Shown: positions 8,662-18,608 of the stretch, piece by piece
How positions within the stretch are numbered: position 1 is the stretch's first letter
Layout of the letters: every line of letters begins with the position of its first letter
Assembly: GCA_009886755.1 (NCBI GenBank)
Contig: QXYU01000020.1
Location: 62,001-126,000, forward strand
Reading direction: 5' to 3'
DNA from: Flavobacteriaceae bacterium
GTDB lineage: Bacteria; Bacteroidota; Bacteroidia; Flavobacteriales; Flavobacteriaceae
Length of the DNA: 64,000 bases
Made by a program: the position numbers and the translations under genes
The notes under the pieces: model-generated
Database searches by the model: none
Seen by the model: the letters and a program-made list of their open reading frames with translations, nothing else
What the model was told of the DNA's origin: nothing

Positions 8662-9852
8662 TTATAGGACTGATTGTACTTTCTGAGCTGCCTCCTCGAA
8701 GGCTGTTGCTGACAGCACATTCAATCCAGAAGCATCAATTAGCTCCTTGGCTTGCTCGGCGTTGGTTCCTTGTAAACGAACAATGATTGGTACCTTAATG
8801 GCATCACCCATGTTTTTATAAGCATCAACAATTCCCTGCGCCACTCGGTCGCAACGAACGATTCCTCCAAAAATATTCACTAAAATAGCTTTTACCTTGG
8901 GGTCTTTTAAGATCAATCGAAAGGCTGTTTCCACTCGGGCGGCATCGGCAGTTCCGCCGACATCTAGGAAGTTAGCTGGATCACCGCCAGATTGCTTGAT
9001 CAAGTCCATAGTCGCCATGGCCAAGCCTGCACCATTGACCATACATCCAACATTTCCATCCAAGTCAACATAGTTTAAACCTGCCTCGTTGGCTTCAATT
9101 TCAACTGGATTTTCTTCTTTTAAGTCACGCAATGCCGCATAATCTTTGTGACGGTAAAGCGCGTTATCATCTAATGTTACCTTGGCGTCCACCGCTAGGA
9201 TTTTGTAATCGGAAGTTTTAAGCACCGGATTAATTTCAAACAAAGAAGCATCAGATCCGACATAGGCTTTGTAAAGTGCTGCAACAAACTTGGTCATTTC
9301 TTTAAAGGCTGTTCCTGATAAACCTAGGTTAAACGCAACTTTCCGAGCTTGAAAAGGCTGTAATCCCAATCCGGGATCAATTTCTTCCGTGAAAATCAAG
9401 TGTGGTGTTTCTTCTGCTACGGTTTCAATATCCATACCTCCTTCGGTAGAATACATAATCATGTTTTTTCCAGTAGCCCGGTTTAGTAGAACCGACATAT
9501 AAATTTCACTGGTTTCGGATGCGCCTGGATAATACACATCTTCTGCAATAAGCACCTGATGTACGAGTTTTCCTTCAGGAGGTGTTTGTGGAGTGATCAA
9601 TTGCATTCCAATAATGTCATTCGCAATGGAACGAACTTCATCAGTGCTCTTAGCCAATTTGACACCGCCGCCTTTACCGCGACCACCTGCATGAATCTGT
9701 GCTTTGATCACATGCCAGGAAGTACCTGTGCTTTCCGTGAGCGATTTGGCTGCAGCTACTGCTTTATCTGCAGTATCCGCAACAATTCCGCGTTGAACGT
9801 TGACCCCAAAACTCGCGAGGATTTCTTTCCCTTGATATTCGTGTAAATTCAT
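8662..9852 (-). CDS. sucC: Succinyl-CoA synthetase, beta subunit (ADP-forming)
   Basis: Beta subunit of the TCA-cycle enzyme that converts succinyl-CoA, phosphate and ADP (or GDP) to succinate, CoA and ATP (or GTP). It has 396 residues from the ATG at 9852; a longer in-frame extension to 9927 is not family-like. The start MNLHEYQGKEILASFGV is the standard N-terminus. An ATP-grasp domain carries HAGGRGKGGGVKLA and the Mg-binding EINPV. The C-terminal ligase domain carries the DVGGTA and NIFGGIVRCDRVAQG power-helix loop that contacts the phosphohistidine of the alpha subunit. The alpha subunit gene sucD is not in the window. It stands alone, divergent from lysA. Confidence 0.96.
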   Translation of the reverse strand: MNLHEYQGKEILASFGVNVQRGIVADTADKAVAAAKSLTESTGTSWHVIKAQIHAGGRGKGGGVKLAKSTDEVRSIANDIIGMQLITPQTPPEGKLVHQVLIAEDVYYPGASETSEIYMSVLLNRATGKNMIMYSTEGGMDIETVAEETPHLIFTEEIDPGLGLQPFQARKVAFNLGLSGTAFKEMTKFVAALYKAYVGSDASLFEINPVLKTSDYKILAVDAKVTLDDNALYRHKDYAALRDLKEENPVEIEANEAGLNYVDLDGNVGCMVNGAGLAMATMDLIKQSGGDPANFLDVGGTADAARVETAFRLILKDPKVKAILVNIFGGIVRCDRVAQGIVDAYKNMGDAIKVPIIVRLQGTNAEQAKELIDASGLNVLSATAFEEAAQKVQSVL

Positions 9853-9992
9853 AGTCGTTGATTTCGCGGTAAAATTAAGGATTCTCCTGCGAGTGGCGAA
9901 TAATTCGTGAAGTTTAATCTGTTGCATTTAAAACAAATTGTTTATATTTTATAAAATCGAAGAGGAAATCTCCAACTACACTTAAAGTTGCT

Positions 9993-10000
9993 TATTTTTG
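9993..10000 (+). promoter_or_regulatory. -7 box TATTTTTG for lysA
   Basis: Exact TAnnTTTG match 19 bases before the GTG start at 10020, in the divergent sucC/lysA spacer. No -33 TTG was found at the usual distance. On the sucC side only a weaker box (TAATTTTA, about 17 bases before its ATG) is visible. Confidence 0.45.
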
Positions 10001-10019
10001 CCCACAAATAAAAGAGTAC

Positions 10020-11246
10020 GTGAAAAAGCAAGACTTACTTTCCATCGCAAAAGAACAAGGAACTTCGGTATATGTATATGATGCTGAAAAAATCAAATAT
10101 CAATACGAACGATTGCGTCAAGCATTTAGCTCTGTAAAGAAGCTCAAAATTAATTACGCCATGAAGGCGCTCTCCAATATTTCGATCCTAAGTTATTTAA
10201 AGAGTCTTGGAAGCGGCTTGGACACTGTCTCTCTCCAAGAAGTGAAACTTGGACTCCATGCCGGATTTTCCCCTGAAAACATCATCTTTACTCCCAACGG
10301 GGTTTCCGTGCAAGAAATTGAAGCCGTCGTAAAACTAGGAGCTCAGATCAATATTGACAACTTAGTCATTCTGGAAGAATTTGGAAATCGCCACCCCAAT
10401 GTCCCTGTGTGTATCCGAATTAATCCGCATGTTATGGCGGGAGGCAACAGCAATATTTCCGTAGGGCATATAGACTCCAAATTCGGTATTTCTATTCATC
10501 AAATTCCACACCTCCTTCGTATTGTCGAAAATACCGGAATGAATATCAACGGAATTCATATGCACACCGGTTCGGATATTTTAGACATCGAAGTCTTTTT
10601 GCATGCTTCTGAGATTTTATTTGATACCGCAAAAAACTTTGATCAATTGGAGTTCCTCGATTTTGGAAGTGGCTTTAAAGTCCCTTACAAAGTTGGAGAT
10701 ATTGAAACTGACATAGAAGAGCTGGGAGAAAAACTAACCAAACGCTTTCATGAATTCTGCAAAGAATACGGTCGCGATTTGGCCTTAGCTTTTGAGCCTG
10801 GTAAATTTTTAGTGAGTGAAGCGGGATATTTCATTGCTCCTGTCAATGGCATCAAGCAAACCACCTCAATGGTCTTTGCCCAAGTTGACAGCGGTTTTAA
10901 CCACCTCATCCGTCCCATGCTTTATGGATCCTATCACGAGATCGAAAACCTCTCCAATCCTGAAGGCAAAAAGCGATACTATTCTGTGGTAGGTTATATT
11001 TGCGAAACCGACACCTTTGGTAATAACCGCCAGATCGCGGAGATCAACGAAGGTGACTTTTTGGTATTTAGAAATGCAGGCGCCTATTGCTTTAGTATGG
11101 CCAGCAATTACAATTCTCGCTTTCGTCCCGCAGAGATTCTTTGGCATCAAGGCAAAGCCCAAGTGATTCGAAATCAAGAAAATTTTGAAGACTTATTACA
11201 CAACCAAACCCTACTTGACTTCCAAGAAAAAGCTGTAGAGGCTTAA
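10020..11246 (+). CDS. lysA: Diaminopimelate decarboxylase
   Basis: PLP enzyme that decarboxylates meso-diaminopimelate to L-lysine, the last step of the pathway that also uses DapD. It has 408 residues and starts with GTG. Landmarks of the fold-type III family are the PLP lysine in INYAMKALSN, SVGHIDSKFGI, the HMHTGSDI segment, DFGSGFKVPY (phosphate-binding glycine loop), AFEPGKFLV and, near the C-terminus, CETDTFG (active-site Cys from the other subunit) and AGAYCFSMASNYN. The related carboxynorspermidine decarboxylases share this fold, but the CETD and AGAYCFSMA motifs fit LysA. It overlaps the next gene's stop by 4 bases in convergent orientation. Confidence 0.94.
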   Translation: MKKQDLLSIAKEQGTSVYVYDAEKIKYQYERLRQAFSSVKKLKINYAMKALSNISILSYLKSLGSGLDTVSLQEVKLGLHAGFSPENIIFTPNGVSVQEIEAVVKLGAQINIDNLVILEEFGNRHPNVPVCIRINPHVMAGGNSNISVGHIDSKFGISIHQIPHLLRIVENTGMNINGIHMHTGSDILDIEVFLHASEILFDTAKNFDQLEFLDFGSGFKVPYKVGDIETDIEELGEKLTKRFHEFCKEYGRDLALAFEPGKFLVSEAGYFIAPVNGIKQTTSMVFAQVDSGFNHLIRPMLYGSYHEIENLSNPEGKKRYYSVVGYICETDTFGNNRQIAEINEGDFLVFRNAGAYCFSMASNYNSRFRPAEILWHQGKAQVIRNQENFEDLLHNQTLLDFQEKAVEA

Positions 11247-12202
11247 AGGTCGAAAGGACCTGTCTCATAAAGTCTTGTCAAAGTGCTGTTGTATGCACTG
11301 AGCATTTCCCGTACAATTTGCTCCGCAGGAATAATCGTATCAATCAACGCTGCTACCTGTCCAATTTCCAACTCCCCTTCTTCAAGGTCTCCTTCAAACA
11401 TCCCTTTTTTTGCACGTCCCTTCCCAAGAGTTGCAGCGAGTATTTCTGGAGTGGCTCCTTTCTCATATTCTTTTTTGATTTCTTGGTAAAAAGCGTTTTT
11501 CAACAAACGAACAGGAGTTAGTTCTTTTAGGGTTAATTCTGTGCTCCCCTCTTGAGCTTGCAACACTTCTTCCTTAAATGCCTGATGGCAGGAAGCCTCT
11601 ATTGAGGCAACAAAACGAGAGCCTACTTGTACTCCTTCTGCTCCGAGGGCAAAAACAGCTAGCATGGCTTCACCGGTCGCGACTCCTCCCGCAGCAATCA
11701 AAGGCAGCCTAATGGCGTTACGAACCAACGGAATCAGCGTCATAGTGGTTGTTTCTTCCCGACCGTTATGCCCTCCGGCTTCAAAGCCCTCAGCCACAAT
11801 AGCATCAACCCCTGCTGCCACGGCTTTTTCAGCAAATTTGACCGAACTCACCACATGAACCACCACACATCCTTTTTCTTTTAAAAAAGACGTCCATAAA
11901 TTGGGGTTTCCAGCAGAAGTAAACACAACAGGAACGGCCTCTTCAATCAATAAGTCCAATAACAATTCCATCTCTGGATACAATAAAGGGAGATTCACCG
12001 CAAAAGGTTTTTGAGTGGCTGCTTTAAGTTTTTGAACATGAAGTCGCAGTGTATCCGGATGCATGGAGCCGGCACCAATAATACCAAGCCCTCCCGCCTC
12101 ACTAACCGCTGCCGCCAAACGCCAGCCGCTCGCCCACACCATACCCCCCTGAATCAGAGGATACTGTATTCCAAAAAGTTGGCAAATACGATTCTTTTTC
12201 AT
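11243..12202 (-). CDS. Nitronate monooxygenase/FabK-like flavoprotein
   Basis: FMN-dependent TIM-barrel protein of the 2-nitropropane dioxygenase superfamily. Typical segments are the N-terminal YPLIQGGMVWASGWRLAAAVSEAGGLGIIG, VVHVVSSVKFAEKAVAAGVDAIVAEGFEAGGHNG (FMN phosphate and active-site His region) and LPLIAAGGVATGEAMLAVFALGAEGVQVGSRF. Members are either nitronate monooxygenases or the enoyl-ACP reductase FabK, and sequence alone does not separate them firmly. No fatty-acid gene is next to it; fabH is 24 kb away. The ATG at 12202 is preferred over a TTG at 12229, which would overlap mnmA. It follows mnmA after 23 bases and is probably co-transcribed. Confidence 0.78.
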   Translation of the reverse strand: MKKNRICQLFGIQYPLIQGGMVWASGWRLAAAVSEAGGLGIIGAGSMHPDTLRLHVQKLKAATQKPFAVNLPLLYPEMELLLDLLIEEAVPVVFTSAGNPNLWTSFLKEKGCVVVHVVSSVKFAEKAVAAGVDAIVAEGFEAGGHNGREETTTMTLIPLVRNAIRLPLIAAGGVATGEAMLAVFALGAEGVQVGSRFVASIEASCHQAFKEEVLQAQEGSTELTLKELTPVRLLKNAFYQEIKKEYEKGATPEILAATLGKGRAKKGMFEGDLEEGELEIGQVAALIDTIIPAEQIVREMLSAYNSTLTRLYETGPFDL

Positions 12203-12225
12203 CGGTTTATATTTTCGTTGTAAAC

Positions 12226-13422
12226 TCAAGCAATCACACCTGAACCGATCAGTTCTCCCTCACGATACCAAGCAGCAAACTGGCCGGGAGTAATAGCAGA
12301 CTGCGGCTCCTCAAAAAGAATATACATTCCCTTAGCCGTAGTGTGCAATGTTGCTTTTTGTAAAGGCTGTCGGTACCGAATTCGAACCTCGTATTCAGCA
12401 GAAGCACCAACTTCTAATTGATGGTCAGGATTGACCCAATGCACTTCTGAATTTTGAATATGCAATGCTTGCTGGAACAGTCCGGGATGATCTTTTCCCT
12501 GTCCAACAAAAAGCGTATTGGTTTCTGTGTCAACAGCCAACACAAAAAGCGGATCCGGCGTTCCGCCTACAGCTAAACCCTTCCGCTGTCCAACGGTGAA
12601 ATAATGCGCCCCTTTATGCTCTCCGACCACTACCCCATTATCCGTTTGGTAATTCCTTCTTTTGGAAAGAAAAGCCCAACGAGCCTCTTCGGAATCAAAA
12701 TTAGTTGGAACCGCTTTATAGGAAGAAAAACCTTCTGGGATTTCTATAATAGGACCTGTTTTGGGTTGTAGTTGCTGCTGTAAAAAATCAGGCAAGCTGA
12801 CCTTTCCAATAAAACAGAGGCCCTGTGAATCTTTTTTTTCAGCCGTGATTAAGTCCTGAGACTGGGCAATCCTTCGGACTTCAGACTTTTCTAAGTGACC
12901 AATGGGAAAAAGGGTTCTGCCTAACTGTTCTTGATTTAACTGACACAGGAAATAGGATTGGTCTTTGTTTGCATCGGCACCACTTTGCAAATGGTAACGA
13001 ACCGACCCTTTTTCTCTTGTCGTGCTTGCTTTTTGGCAATAATGTCCGGTCGCAACATAATCGGCTCCCAAGGAAAGAGCGATTTTTAAAAAAACATCAA
13101 ACTTGATCTCGCGGTTGCAGAGCACATCGGGATTGGGGGTCCGTCCGCGTTCGTATTCGGCAAACATATAATCTACAATCCGTTCTTTGTATTCTTTACT
13201 TAAATCAACGGTTTGAAAAGCAATTCCCAGCTTTTGAGCAACCAACATGGCATCATTACTATCTTCCAGCCAAGGACATTCTGCCGAAAGGGTGACCGAT
13301 TCATCGTGCCAGTTTTTCATAAACAGCCCTATGACTTCATAGCCTTGCTCTTTTAGTAAACAAGCAGCTACGGAAGAATCAACCCCTCCGGATAAACCGA
13401 CAATAACGCGTTTCCCTTTCAC
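12226..13422 (-). CDS. mnmA: tRNA-specific 2-thiouridylase
   Basis: Installs the 2-thio group at U34 of Lys, Glu and Gln tRNAs, using persulfide sulfur and ATP. It has 398 residues. The N-terminal PP-loop is [10 protein letters not shown] at residues 9-18. Catalytic cysteines are C102 (in [14 protein letters not shown]) and C203 (in [10 protein letters not shown]), with ATGHYC between them. The C-terminal beta-barrel contains [15 protein letters not shown] and ends with [11 protein letters not shown]. It starts with GTG, 4 bases after a -7 box at 13427-13434, so its mRNA is predicted to be leaderless. Confidence 0.95.
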   Translation of the reverse strand: MKGKRVIVGLSGGVDSSVAACLLKEQGYEVIGLFMKNWHDESVTLSAECPWLEDSNDAMLVAQKLGIAFQTVDLSKEYKERIVDYMFAEYERGRTPNPDVLCNREIKFDVFLKIALSLGADYVATGHYCQKASTTREKGSVRYHLQSGADANKDQSYFLCQLNQEQLGRTLFPIGHLEKSEVRRIAQSQDLITAEKKDSQGLCFIGKVSLPDFLQQQLQPKTGPIIEIPEGFSSYKAVPTNFDSEEARWAFLSKRRNYQTDNGVVVGEHKGAHYFTVGQRKGLAVGGTPDPLFVLAVDTETNTLFVGQGKDHPGLFQQALHIQNSEVHWVNPDHQLEVGASAEYEVRIRYRQPLQKATLHTTAKGMYILFEEPQSAITPGQFAAWYREGELIGSGVIA

Positions 13423-13426
13423 GGGA

Positions 13427-13434
13427 CAAAAATA
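13427..13434 (-). promoter_or_regulatory. -7 box TATTTTTG abutting the mnmA start
   Basis: Exact TAnnTTTG match with only 4 bases (TCCC) between the box and the GTG start codon. If used, transcription begins at or beside the start codon. Confidence 0.5.
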
Positions 13435-13458
13435 CGGAAGAAAAAAGGGACTGTGCCT

Positions 13459-14334
13459 TTACTTTATTCCAAATGTTTCCTTCAACAACCTAAGACCAAC
13501 ATCTATAGCACTTCCATGAGTTCCACTAACAGACAGCTCCACCTTGGCATTTTTCCCTTTTAAAAAATCAACTTCTTCAGCAGAAAGGGGGCCTACTTGT
13601 TCGTCTCTATTGCCATAAACGTAAATGACTTTTGACAAATCATTGATACTGTTTAATCTTTCCGTGTAACGATTGTACCCTAAACCCGCGGCCAATCTAG
13701 CCATATTTCTATCCTCAATATTTTCCCCTTCTCCTAACAAGTTGATGGTATAATTGCCGTCCGTATTATATGCAAACATCGCAAACTTTCCTTCACTATA
13801 GGGCCGCCAAATTCCTTCGTCAATATTGAGACGTCCCACCATGATTAAAAAACTATCCGCAACATCAGTCCCATGCAAGGCAATCAATTCTTGTGTCACA
13901 AAAGCACCAAATGAAATCCCAAGAACATAGACTGTTTTTCCTTCTTGATTTTTAAAATGATTCACCACACGTTTTAGATTTGCAACACTTTCCAAATCAT
14001 ACTGCTTCGCTTCCTCAAAAGTGATATCTGCCTCAGTGAATTGTGATGGATTTTTGGTTTGTACTTGATGAACATTTACAAAAAGTGCCGACTGGCTTTC
14101 ACTCACGTTGATAAAATTCGTTAAGGTGTCATCATCAAGTTCTGGCAGAGGCCCTCCTTGGGTGTTTACCACAACAATATCCCCATCAAAATTACCATGG
14201 AAGGTTGCAATATCTTCAATTGCTTCAAACGTATTTACCTTGGGAGATGGAGTTGTATTGTCGTCCTTTTTACAGGACAATAAGGCAAGTCCTGAAAAAG
14301 TGAATAAAACATACGTTATAGCGACACGCTTCAT
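13459..14334 (-). CDS. Alpha/beta-hydrolase-like lipoprotein
   Basis: 291 residues with a lipoprotein signal: basic start, hydrophobic stretch, then LALLSC with Cys about residue 21 followed by KKDD. The mature protein looks like an alpha/beta-hydrolase: GDIVVVNTQGGP, the nucleophile elbow VLGISFGAFV (G-x-S-x-G), a late VIYVYGNRDEQVG (candidate acid) and SVSGTHGSAID (candidate His). Substrate is unknown. It would sit in the periplasm or on the outer membrane. It lies downstream of another lipoprotein gene on the same strand, with 53 bases between them, and has no TAnnTTTG box of its own. Confidence 0.72.
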   Translation of the reverse strand: MKRVAITYVLFTFSGLALLSCKKDDNTTPSPKVNTFEAIEDIATFHGNFDGDIVVVNTQGGPLPELDDDTLTNFINVSESQSALFVNVHQVQTKNPSQFTEADITFEEAKQYDLESVANLKRVVNHFKNQEGKTVYVLGISFGAFVTQELIALHGTDVADSFLIMVGRLNIDEGIWRPYSEGKFAMFAYNTDGNYTINLLGEGENIEDRNMARLAAGLGYNRYTERLNSINDLSKVIYVYGNRDEQVGPLSAEEVDFLKGKNAKVELSVSGTHGSAIDVGLRLLKETFGIK

Positions 14335-14387
14335 AATGCATTGAGTTTATTTAAAGCTGAGAGAATTGTTGCTGGCGCAAAACATGT

Positions 14388-14879
14388 TTACTGTTTTCTA
14401 GTTAAAATCAATGAGTCTTTAGAATCAGAAAATATTAATTCAACAGAATTAAAATCAGCTGAAAAAACACTAGAAACATTTACTATGGATGGAATATCTG
14501 AATCAGAAGAAATATCTAAATCAGAAGGAAATTCATATTTGAATACGTATTTATGAGATCTTTCAGTAAAATCAGCCGTAGCATTTCCATTCTCCCAATA
14601 AAACTTTTGTTCGAATTTTTCTGGATCATTTCCTGCTATTGTAATCGTAACCCCTTGCATCCCCATGCCATCAGGATTAAACGTGTAAAAGGGGTCATCT
14701 ATGGAATACTCAATATCCAATCCTTCAATATCAGCATCAGCAGCCGCATTGTCATAAGTCCAATCACCAATTATTGGATCGGCTATAATCTCCATTTTCT
14801 TCGTTTCGTCGTCATTTGTAGAACAAGAAAAAAAGTTTAATAAAAAGAGGGCTAGTAAGGGTACATAGTTGGTTTTCAC
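14388..14879 (-). CDS. Small lipoprotein of unknown function
   Basis: 163 residues starting with GTG. A lipobox-like LLNFFSC sits near residue 19, followed by STNDDE, typical for surface-bound Bacteroidota lipoproteins. The mature part reads PIIGDWTYDN...FTFNPDG...FYWENGNATADF, a pattern resembling lipocalin-like beta-barrel lipoproteins (an IxGxW start and alternating strands), but no family can be named with confidence. There are no cysteines beyond the lipidated one. It is probably co-transcribed with the hydrolase-like lipoprotein that follows. Confidence 0.6.
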   Translation of the reverse strand: MKTNYVPLLALFLLNFFSCSTNDDETKKMEIIADPIIGDWTYDNAAADADIEGLDIEYSIDDPFYTFNPDGMGMQGVTITIAGNDPEKFEQKFYWENGNATADFTERSHKYVFKYEFPSDLDISSDSDIPSIVNVSSVFSADFNSVELIFSDSKDSLILTRKQ

Positions 14880-15077
14880 GATAAGAATTTAAGGCACTTT
14901 AAAAGTATAAAAACACCTTACTACACAAAAACCAAATTCCTGATTTTAACACAAAAATAACTACAACAACCAAACGGCTAAAGCTTTATCCACATGGAGG
15001 ATCGGCAAAAAGGCTGCTTCTTTCCAAAGAAAAAGGAATACTTTACGGAGCCGTTGTTTTTAGCATTCTTTAGGATT
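14880..15077. other. Spacer between yidC and the lipoprotein pair
   Basis: 198 bases, AT-rich at 14880-14970. I see no convincing gene, tRNA or strong terminator. A short open frame on the + strand ends at the TAG at 15071-15073 but has no start context or recognisable product. Confidence 0.4.
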
Positions 15078-16904
15078 TTACTTCTTTCCTCTAGCGCGCT
15101 GCTGTTTTTCCGCCTCTTGCATCGCCTTTTGCAGACGTGAGGAGAATCCACCTGACTTCTTAGGCTTTTTCTTGTTTTCCTCTATTTGTGCATGGATTTT
15201 ATCGTTGTTTACGATAAAGTTTTTGATGACCAACATCAAGACGATGGTGATCAAGTTGGAAATGAAGTAATACAAACTCAAACCACTCGCATAGTTGTTA
15301 AAGAAAAACAACATCATCAAGGGCATCAAATACATGATAACCTTCATGTTGGGCATACCGGGTTGCTGTGGCATGGCTTGTTGCCCCGTCGTCATTTGAG
15401 TATAAAAGAATATGGCAATCGATGCTAATATTGGAAACAAGCTTACATGATCTCCATAGAATGGGATGTTGAAGGATAAATCCAAAACCGAGTCATAGGA
15501 AGATAAATCATCCGCCCATAAAAAGGACTTCTGGCGAAGGGTAAAGGCTACTGGAAAAAAGGTGAACAAAGCAAAGAACACCGGCATTTGAAGTAGTGCG
15601 GGGATACAACCAGACATTGGATTGACCCCAGCTTTACTGTAAAGAGCCATCGTTTCTTGTTGTTTCTTTACGGCATTGTCCTTATGTTTTGCGTTAATTT
15701 CCTCCACTTCTGGGCGAAGCACTTTCATTTTTATTTGAGAAACATAAGCCTTATAGGTCACCGGTGACATGGCCAAACGCACGAGAATGGTCATGACAAT
15801 AATAGCAATTCCAGTGGGCAGAAAAGTCCCAAGAAAAGTAAATAAGGGTAAAAAGATAAAACGGTTAATCCAGCCAAAAATCCCCCAACCTAAGGGAACC
15901 GAATCCTCCAAACCTAGTTCATACCCTTGTAGGGTTTCAAAATCTGTAGGGCCAAAATACCATTGAAAAGACTGCGAAAGCTCTCTGTTGGCTTGGGTAG
16001 CCACAGGGACTGATACTGCAAAATTTTTTGTGAATCGCTCCTCTAATGATTCGTCTTGAGAAAGATCTTCAGAACGAACCTGCACGTCATTCATGGGGGT
16101 TTTACTGATCAGAATCGCACTAAAAAAGTGTTGCCGGAAGGAGACCCAATTTACGGCAGTCACAGTTTCTTCGTCGGAACCTGCCACGCCTAATTCATCT
16201 ACTTTATCGCCTTCGTGTTGATAGGACAGCTCTGTATATCGGTTTTCATAATCCAAGCTCTTAGAGTTCCGGAAAGCTTGTGATCGCCATTGCAATTTGA
16301 CACCTTCCGTTTTGACAAAACGCCCCAATCCTTCGGATCGCACTTGGTAATCGATCAAATAGGTGTCGGGTTGAATGATATAGTCTATCATCAATCGGAT
16401 ACCTGATACGGCTCCAGAAGTTAAGGTTACTATTTCTTGATCGCCTTGTTTGCTAAGACTAGGAGTAAAATAAAAGTCCCGTGTATTTAAAATCCGTCCG
16501 TCGCGAAGGGGTATTTCGATATTAAAATCCGTATTGCCCTCGGCAATCAGGTTTAAGGGGGCTGATTGATAATTTTCAAACTCTTTAAGCTGAACTTTCA
16601 CCAATTGACCGCCTTTGGAATCAACCTCTAATAACAGTTTTTCGGAAGATAGGGTTTGAATGCTTTGTGGGCTTTCTTGCATAAGAACCGCCAAATCCCC
16701 GTAGGTGTTTTGAAGAACCAACTGAGCCAGTGAGTCATTGACAACTGGAGCAACGGCGGTTTTATTGGCAACGACCTCTGTTGGGGTCACTGTTGCATTC
16801 TGAGGAACCTCCTGTGGCTGGTTTTGGTAAAGCATCCAAGTCAGGATGACTGCAATTAGAACAAAACCAATAAACTGGTAGGGATCAAATTTTTTTTCTT
16901 CCAT
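15078..16904 (-). CDS. yidC: Membrane protein insertase YidC
   Basis: Oxa1/YidC/Alb3 insertase that places membrane proteins in the inner membrane with or without SecYEG. It has 608 residues, the long Gram-negative form. An N-terminal anchor (FIGFVLIAVILTWMLYQ) is followed by a large periplasmic beta-sandwich domain to about residue 340. The conserved core then has five hydrophobic segments with the hallmark positive residue (VTYKAYVSQIKMKVLRPEVEEI) and GCIPALLQMPVFFALFTFF. The tail is rich in Lys and Arg, as is usual where ribosomes dock. It follows pyrG by 18 bases and has its own -7 box in that gap. It is functionally linked to secE and ftsY elsewhere in the window. Confidence 0.96.
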   Translation of the reverse strand: MEEKKFDPYQFIGFVLIAVILTWMLYQNQPQEVPQNATVTPTEVVANKTAVAPVVNDSLAQLVLQNTYGDLAVLMQESPQSIQTLSSEKLLLEVDSKGGQLVKVQLKEFENYQSAPLNLIAEGNTDFNIEIPLRDGRILNTRDFYFTPSLSKQGDQEIVTLTSGAVSGIRLMIDYIIQPDTYLIDYQVRSEGLGRFVKTEGVKLQWRSQAFRNSKSLDYENRYTELSYQHEGDKVDELGVAGSDEETVTAVNWVSFRQHFFSAILISKTPMNDVQVRSEDLSQDESLEERFTKNFAVSVPVATQANRELSQSFQWYFGPTDFETLQGYELGLEDSVPLGWGIFGWINRFIFLPLFTFLGTFLPTGIAIIVMTILVRLAMSPVTYKAYVSQIKMKVLRPEVEEINAKHKDNAVKKQQETMALYSKAGVNPMSGCIPALLQMPVFFALFTFFPVAFTLRQKSFLWADDLSSYDSVLDLSFNIPFYGDHVSLFPILASIAIFFYTQMTTGQQAMPQQPGMPNMKVIMYLMPLMMLFFFNNYASGLSLYYFISNLITIVLMLVIKNFIVNNDKIHAQIEENKKKPKKSGGFSSRLQKAMQEAEKQQRARGKK

Positions 16905-16908
16905 TGGG

Positions 16909-16916
16909 CAAAGATA
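16909..16916 (-). promoter_or_regulatory. -7 box TATCTTTG abutting the yidC start
   Basis: Exact TAnnTTTG match inside the 18-base pyrG-yidC gap, 4 bases before the ATG. It suggests a separate, leaderless yidC transcript in addition to any pyrG read-through. Confidence 0.45.
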
Positions 16917-16922
16917 CTATTT

Positions 16923-18542
<1,620 letters not shown>

Positions 18543-18567
18543 TTAGAATTTAAAAACCTACCGGGCT

Positions 18568-18575
18568 CAAAAATA
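18568..18575 (-). promoter_or_regulatory. -7 box TATTTTTG for pyrG
   Basis: Exact TAnnTTTG match 31 bases before the pyrG ATG, in the gap to the upstream LysM gene. The -33 element is not evident. Confidence 0.45.
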
Positions 18576-18608
18576 CAAAAACGCATTCAGCCGTACGCGC
18601 TATTACTG

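Noticed and set aside
11247-11261. Hairpin AGGTC-GAAAG-GACCT after lysA
   Set aside because: The stem is only 5 bp with no T run, and it lies inside the 3' end of the convergent coding sequence.
14950-15075. Short + strand frame ending at 15073 reading like a protein C-terminus
   Set aside because: No start context and no recognised family, and it ends just beyond the yidC 3' end. Composition alone does not support a gene.
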